Shown: positions 60,568 through 64,000 of the stretch, piece after piece
How the letters are laid out: every line of letters begins with the position of its first letter
Position numbering within the stretch: position 1 is the first letter of the stretch
Assembly: GCA_900079685.1 (NCBI GenBank)
Contig: LT599018.1
Location: 1,893,528-1,957,527, forward strand
Direction of reading: 5' to 3'
Source of the DNA: an uncultured delta proteobacterium
Lineage (GTDB): Bacteria > Desulfobacterota > Desulfovibrionia > Desulfovibrionales > Desulfovibrionaceae
Length of the DNA: 64,000 bases
The notes under the pieces: generated by a model
What the model saw: only the letters and a program-made list of their open reading frames with translations
Database searches by the model: none
Told to the model about the DNA's origin: nothing
Program-made: the position numbers and the translations under genes

Positions 60568-61670
60568 CAGGTATTTTGCCCCGGATTCACCGGTTCGCCC
60601 GCTTCCGGCAGGGCGGGAAGCGCCGGGAACCGCGCGCAGACCTCAAGGCCCGGGTTCGCGTTGCGGGCTTCCAGCACGCCGCCGCACAGCGTCGCGGCTT
60701 CGCGGGCGAGAGCCAGCCCCAGCCCGGCCCCGCCGGTCGCTCTGGTACGGGAATCGTCCGCACGGTAAAAGATCCGGAAAATATTCTCCAGGTCCGCCTC
60801 GGCCACGCCGGTGCCGAAATCCCGGATATGGATGCGAACCTCCCCGTCCCCGCGGGCGAGGTAAACGTAAACGGGTCTTCCCGGCGGGGTGTAAAACAGC
60901 GCGTTCATGCCTACGTTCATCAGCATCGTGCGGAACAAGGGCGCATACCCCATGACCAGCACGCCGGAAGGCACAACGCTGGTGACGGTTTTACCCTCGG
61001 GCTGCCCGTTAAAGGCGATATCCGTGACAACGTCTTGCAGCAACGCGCTCAGGTCCACCGCCTCCTCTTCCGCGTTCAGGGCCAGCAGACGCTCCCGGCT
61101 TTGAGCCAGCAGCATCTCCACCAGCTCGTTCATGTGGCGGACATCTTTTTCCAGCCGCCGGATGAGCCGTTCCCGCTCCGCGCCGTCCTCTTTCAGAGGC
61201 AGAAGCTCCAGGGCGATGTGCATACGGGCCAAAGGCGAGCGCAACTCGTGCGAGATATCCGTCAGCAGCCGGCGCTCGTCCGCAATAAGGCTTTCCAGGG
61301 ATTGAGCCATGTCGTTAAAGCTTCCGGCCAGACGGTCGAACACGTCGCGGGAGCCGGGGCAAACCTCCAGCCGGGCGGCAAAGTTCCCCCTGGACATCCG
61401 CGCCGCCGCCGAAGCCATGGCGTTTATTTTCCGCGCCAGGGCGTTGGCGAAAAAGTAGCTGCAGGCAAGCGCGGGGATGATGACACTCGCCACCCACAAA
61501 AGCACGTCATGCCAGCGCCGCACCTCCCCGGAAAAGGACAGCAGCATATCTTCCGCGAGCGGTTCGGCAACCCCTTCCACCAGTGCCACGAGAGCGAGCA
61601 TGGATATGAGGAGATACAGGAAGGTTTTCCAGAAAAAACTCAGTTGCCGCCACCAGGAGCGGATCTTCAT
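60567..61670 (-). CDS. CpxA-like sensor histidine kinase
   Basis: A 367-residue two-pass membrane kinase. TM1 (~14-32) and TM2 (~57-77) enclose a periplasmic loop of only ~25 residues, much shorter than in CpxA. A HAMP linker precedes the HisKA domain with H141 (LLTDISHELRSPLARM). The HATPase domain has a partial N box (NVGMNALFYTPPG), DFGTGV and GAGLGLALA. A small periplasmic part suggests sensing within the membrane. Its ATG overlaps the regulator stop (ATGA, 61667-61670). Confidence 0.88.
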   Translation of the reverse strand: MKIRSWWRQLSFFWKTFLYLLISMLALVALVEGVAEPLAEDMLLSFSGEVRRWHDVLLWVASVIIPALACSYFFANALARKINAMASAAARMSRGNFAARLEVCPGSRDVFDRLAGSFNDMAQSLESLIADERRLLTDISHELRSPLARMHIALELLPLKEDGAERERLIRRLEKDVRHMNELVEMLLAQSRERLLALNAEEEAVDLSALLQDVVTDIAFNGQPEGKTVTSVVPSGVLVMGYAPLFRTMLMNVGMNALFYTPPGRPVYVYLARGDGEVRIHIRDFGTGVAEADLENIFRIFYRADDSRTRATGGAGLGLALAREAATLCGGVLEARNANPGLEVCARFPALPALPEAGEPVNPGQNT

Positions 61671-62383
61671 TGCGCCTCCCCGGCGGCCAGGTAGACGTAG
61701 CCTTCGCCCCGGACGGCCTTTATCCGGTCCCCGCCGTCCCGCCGGGGGCCGAGCCGTTTGCGCAGCCGGCTCACCAGCATATCCAGGCTGCGGTCGTACG
61801 GATAGGCCGGATGCCCGAAAATCGCGTTGCACAACAGGTTTCTGTCCACCGGTTTGCCCGGCTCCATGACGAGCATTTCCAGGAGCCGCATTTCGGGAAC
61901 GGTGAGTTCCACGAGCTTGCCGTCAACCGTCACGCTGAGCCCGGTTTTGCTGATAACGAGCCCGCCCGCCGTCTCCCGCGTCCGGCCGGTCTCCCCGGCC
62001 GCCCCGGCGATCGGGGCCGAACGCCGGATAAGGGCGCGGACCCGCGCCGTGAGTTCCCTGGCGCTGAACGGTTTCGCAAGGTAATCATCCGCCCCCATTT
62101 CCAGGCCCACGACGCGGTCCACCTCGTTGCCCTTGGCGGTCAGCATGAGCACGGGCAGCATGCGCCCGGTTTCGCTCGCGCGGATGCGTTGCAGCAAGGC
62201 GAGCCCGTTCATGCCGGGCAGCATGATATCCAGAATGACCGCGTCCCACGCCTCTTCCTCAATGCGCCGCAGGCCCGTCGCCGCGTCTTCCGCGCGCGCG
62301 CAGGTAAACCCCTGCTCCCCGAGGTATTCGGCAAGAAGGTCCTGCAACTCCCGGTCATCGTCGATAATCAGCAACTTGGACAT
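61667..62383 (-). CDS. CpxR/OmpR-type response regulator
   Basis: A 238-residue regulator. The receiver domain (~1-118) has an acidic pocket DDD (8-10), phospho-acceptor D52 and the K of LAKPFS. A winged-helix Trans_reg_C domain follows at ~140-235 (LTVPEMRLLEMLVMEPGKPV, RSLDMLVSRLRKRL). The pattern in the first half is close to CpxR. ATG 62383 follows GGAGAGGA. Two-component partner is the CpxA-like kinase downstream. Confidence 0.9.
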   Translation of the reverse strand: MSKLLIIDDDRELQDLLAEYLGEQGFTCARAEDAATGLRRIEEEAWDAVILDIMLPGMNGLALLQRIRASETGRMLPVLMLTAKGNEVDRVVGLEMGADDYLAKPFSARELTARVRALIRRSAPIAGAAGETGRTRETAGGLVISKTGLSVTVDGKLVELTVPEMRLLEMLVMEPGKPVDRNLLCNAIFGHPAYPYDRSLDMLVSRLRKRLGPRRDGGDRIKAVRGEGYVYLAAGEAQ

Positions 62384-62554
62384 GCGTCCTCTCCGGCGGT
62401 CTCTGCCGCGAATGGTATTGTTCCGCAATCTTGTTACATCTTCCATTTCAAGGGCACAGCGCGAAACCGGGGAAAAACCGCAACGAGAACCTGCCGTAAA
62501 CACGGCCGGCCTCCGGCGGGGCGTTCCGGTTCAGATCCGCGCGGGCCAAAACCG

Positions 62555-64000
62555 TTACGGGCCCGGAGGGGAACGCTTTGCCATCCGCGCCAGCACGGCG
62601 TGCAGTTCTTCCATATCAATGGGTTTGGACAAGTACATGTCCATGCCCATGTCCAGGAAAAGCTCCTTGTCGCCGGTCATGGCGTGAGCCGTGAGCGCGG
62701 TTACCTGCAAGTCCCGCGGGACGGCGGCAAGGCGTTCCGGATCCACGTCCGGCCCCACGCCCGGGATGACGGCGGCCACGGCGGCCACGGCCGCCGGTCC
62801 CGGCGTTACGTCGGCGGACGCGCCCTGGCGGATGCGCCGCACCAGTTCCAGCCCGTCCATGAACGGCATCTGGATATCCGTGAACAGGCAGTCAAAAGGA
62901 TGCAGGCGCAACGCTTCCAGCGCCTGCATCCCGTCGGTCACGCACACGACGCGGTGCTTTGTGCGCCGTAAAAACGACTGGACGGCAAAGCGGCTGACCG
63001 GATCATCCTCCGCCACAAGGATATCCAGGCTCTCGTCGGAGTGCCCTGCCGGACCCCGGCGCCGCGCCTGCAGATCCCCCGCCCGCTCAAACGGCAGAAC
63101 GCAGTGAACGGCCGTGCCTTCGCCGACTTCACTGTCCAGCGCCAGGGTGCCGCCCATCATCCGGACCAGGCGTTTGACAATGCCGAGCCCGAGACCGGTA
63201 CCCGGATACTTGCGGGTTCTGGACGTGTCCAACTGCGTGAAGGCGTCAAAAACAGCGCCGTGCGCATGTGCCGGGATGCCGATTCCCGTATCCCGCACGG
63301 CAAAATAAACCCAGGCCTTGCCCTTCGCCGTATGGCCGAGGAGCGAACACTCAAGGGCGATGCCGCCCGCCTCCGTGAACTTTAACGCATTACCCACCAG
63401 GTTGAAGACGATTTGCCGCACCCGGGCGTCATCGCCCAGCAACGCCCGCGGCAGATTGTCGTCAAGGCGGACGGCCACATCCAGGCCCTTGCGGTCCGCT
63501 TCAGCGGCAAACAGCGCCATGGTGGAAAGCAGCGTCGCGCGCAGGTCAAACGGGGCGGCGGCCAGGTCCATCTTGCCCGATTCCATGCGCGAATAGTCCA
63601 AGATATCGGAAATAATACGCAACAGAGTCTCGCCGGAAAGGCCGGCTGCCTGCGCATACCCCCGCTGCTCCTCGGACAGCGGCGATAACTGCAAAAGCTG
63701 CAGCATGCCGAGCATGCCGTTGAGCGGGGTGCGCAGCTCGTGACTGACGTTGGCCAAAAACTGGCTTTTGACCCGGCTGGCCTCTTCCGCGGCTTCCTTC
63801 GCGGTTTTCAGGTCATGCACGGAACGGGTGCGCCGCAGCACCAGCCATACGCCGTTGATGAACAACTGCATCTGGCGCAGGTCGGCCTCGTCGTAATCCT
63901 TGTCTTTATTGCAGACGGAAGCGATGCAGACCACGCGGTTATCTTCGAAAACAGGCAGGAGGATATAGCGTTTGACGGTTAATACGCCGAAAACCTCATG
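62555..64000 (-). CDS. Hybrid sensor histidine kinase (5' end outside the window)
   Basis: The gene is open to the right edge, so its start is not seen; at least 481 residues are present. A GAF-like piece (KRYILLPVFEDNRVVCIASV) comes first. A HisKA domain follows with His in FLANVSHELRTPLNGML. The HATPase shows NLVGNALKFT, DTGIGIP and TGLGLGIVKRL. A C-terminal receiver has phospho-acceptor Asp (codon 62876-62878) in LFTDIQMPFMDG. The receiver holds an unusual insertion of roughly 35 residues, Ala/Val/Pro-rich, just before the ALTAHAM strand. No transmitter output domain follows; partner unknown. It does not overlap the OmpR-type regulator, which starts at 62383. Confidence 0.88.
   Translation of the reverse strand, partial: HEVFGVLTVKRYILLPVFEDNRVVCIASVCNKDKDYDEADLRQMQLFINGVWLVLRRTRSVHDLKTAKEAAEEASRVKSQFLANVSHELRTPLNGMLGMLQLLQLSPLSEEQRGYAQAAGLSGETLLRIISDILDYSRMESGKMDLAAAPFDLRATLLSTMALFAAEADRKGLDVAVRLDDNLPRALLGDDARVRQIVFNLVGNALKFTEAGGIALECSLLGHTAKGKAWVYFAVRDTGIGIPAHAHGAVFDAFTQLDTSRTRKYPGTGLGLGIVKRLVRMMGGTLALDSEVGEGTAVHCVLPFERAGDLQARRRGPAGHSDESLDILVAEDDPVSRFAVQSFLRRTKHRVVCVTDGMQALEALRLHPFDCLFTDIQMPFMDGLELVRRIRQGASADVTPGPAAVAAVAAVIPGVGPDVDPERLAAVPRDLQVTALTAHAMTGDKELFLDMGMDMYLSKPIDMEELHAVLARMAKRSPPGP

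Overview
The window is GC-rich DNA with dense bacterial coding on both strands. The gene mix is oxaloacetate-decarboxylase-type Na+ pump, three tripartite transporter systems (DctPQM TRAP, TAXI-TRAP, TTT/Tct), DMSO-reductase-type molybdoenzyme with its maturation genes, glycerol uptake and phosphorylation, glyoxylate carboligase, and several sigma-54 activators. This fits an anaerobic or microaerophilic Desulfovibrio-like organism (Desulfobacterota). That assignment is an inference from gene content; there is no rRNA here to confirm it.

Layout. 1-3.6 kb: M24 peptidase and a DsbD-like thiol reductase. 3.6-3.7 kb: tRNA-Lys(CTT) and its terminator. 3.8-10.3 kb: a sigma-54 activator divergent from an operon for tartronate semialdehyde reductase, a DctPQM TRAP transporter and a PPC/DUF296 protein; the intergenic region carries a textbook -24/-12 promoter and two TGTC-N7-GACA inverted repeats. 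10.4-13.0 kb: a thiolase lacking its N-terminus, then an IS110-family (IS1111-group) element set between near-identical 32-bp palindromes. 13.0-16.6 kb: oadGAB operon with a sigma-70 promoter and four GTGA-N6-TCAC sites. 16.7-23.9 kb: an operon for an M20 amidohydrolase, two ATC-hydrolase-like proteins (one fused to an NAD(P)-binding domain) and a TctC; its distal end is a deletion scar fusing a second tctC to tctA. 24-31.5 kb: dmsC-B-A-torD, an FmdE/molybdopterin-binding fusion, tatA and mobA, a molybdoenzyme supply island. 31.6-35.2 kb: small accessory genes (LRAT-like protein, XRE regulator, acidic protein, lipoprotein, frameshifted secreted peptide). 35.2-40.8 kb: aldA, glpFK, and a methyltransferase with extra domains. 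40.8-46.4 kb: gcl-iclR-DHDPS-like-panE operon divergent from a nitroreductase, with repeated TTTCTTA-N-TAAGAAA operators including a perfect 45-bp palindrome. 46.5-49.4 kb: GntR/nitrilase/DUF2848 operon and a small acidic ORF. 49.4-56.3 kb: TAXI-TRAP operon from a sigma-54 promoter, convergent with a DctD/DctB-type two-component pair. 56.5-60.1 kb: an outer-membrane protein and a MalT-like LuxR regulator. 60.4-64 kb: a probable structured small RNA, a CpxA/CpxR-like pair and an incomplete hybrid histidine kinase.

The overall theme is scavenging of small organic acids through tripartite transporters, each with its own local regulator, feeding C2/C3 metabolism (glyoxylate and tartronate semialdehyde, glycerol, aldehydes, oxaloacetate). 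Strongest items for follow-up: the ATC-hydrolase/amidohydrolase operon with a novel fusion, the IS1111-type element with its presumed guide-RNA region, the gcl operator array, the candidate structured RNA at 60.46 kb, the two sigma-54 circuits, and a DmsA homologue with Ser in place of the first FS0 cysteine.
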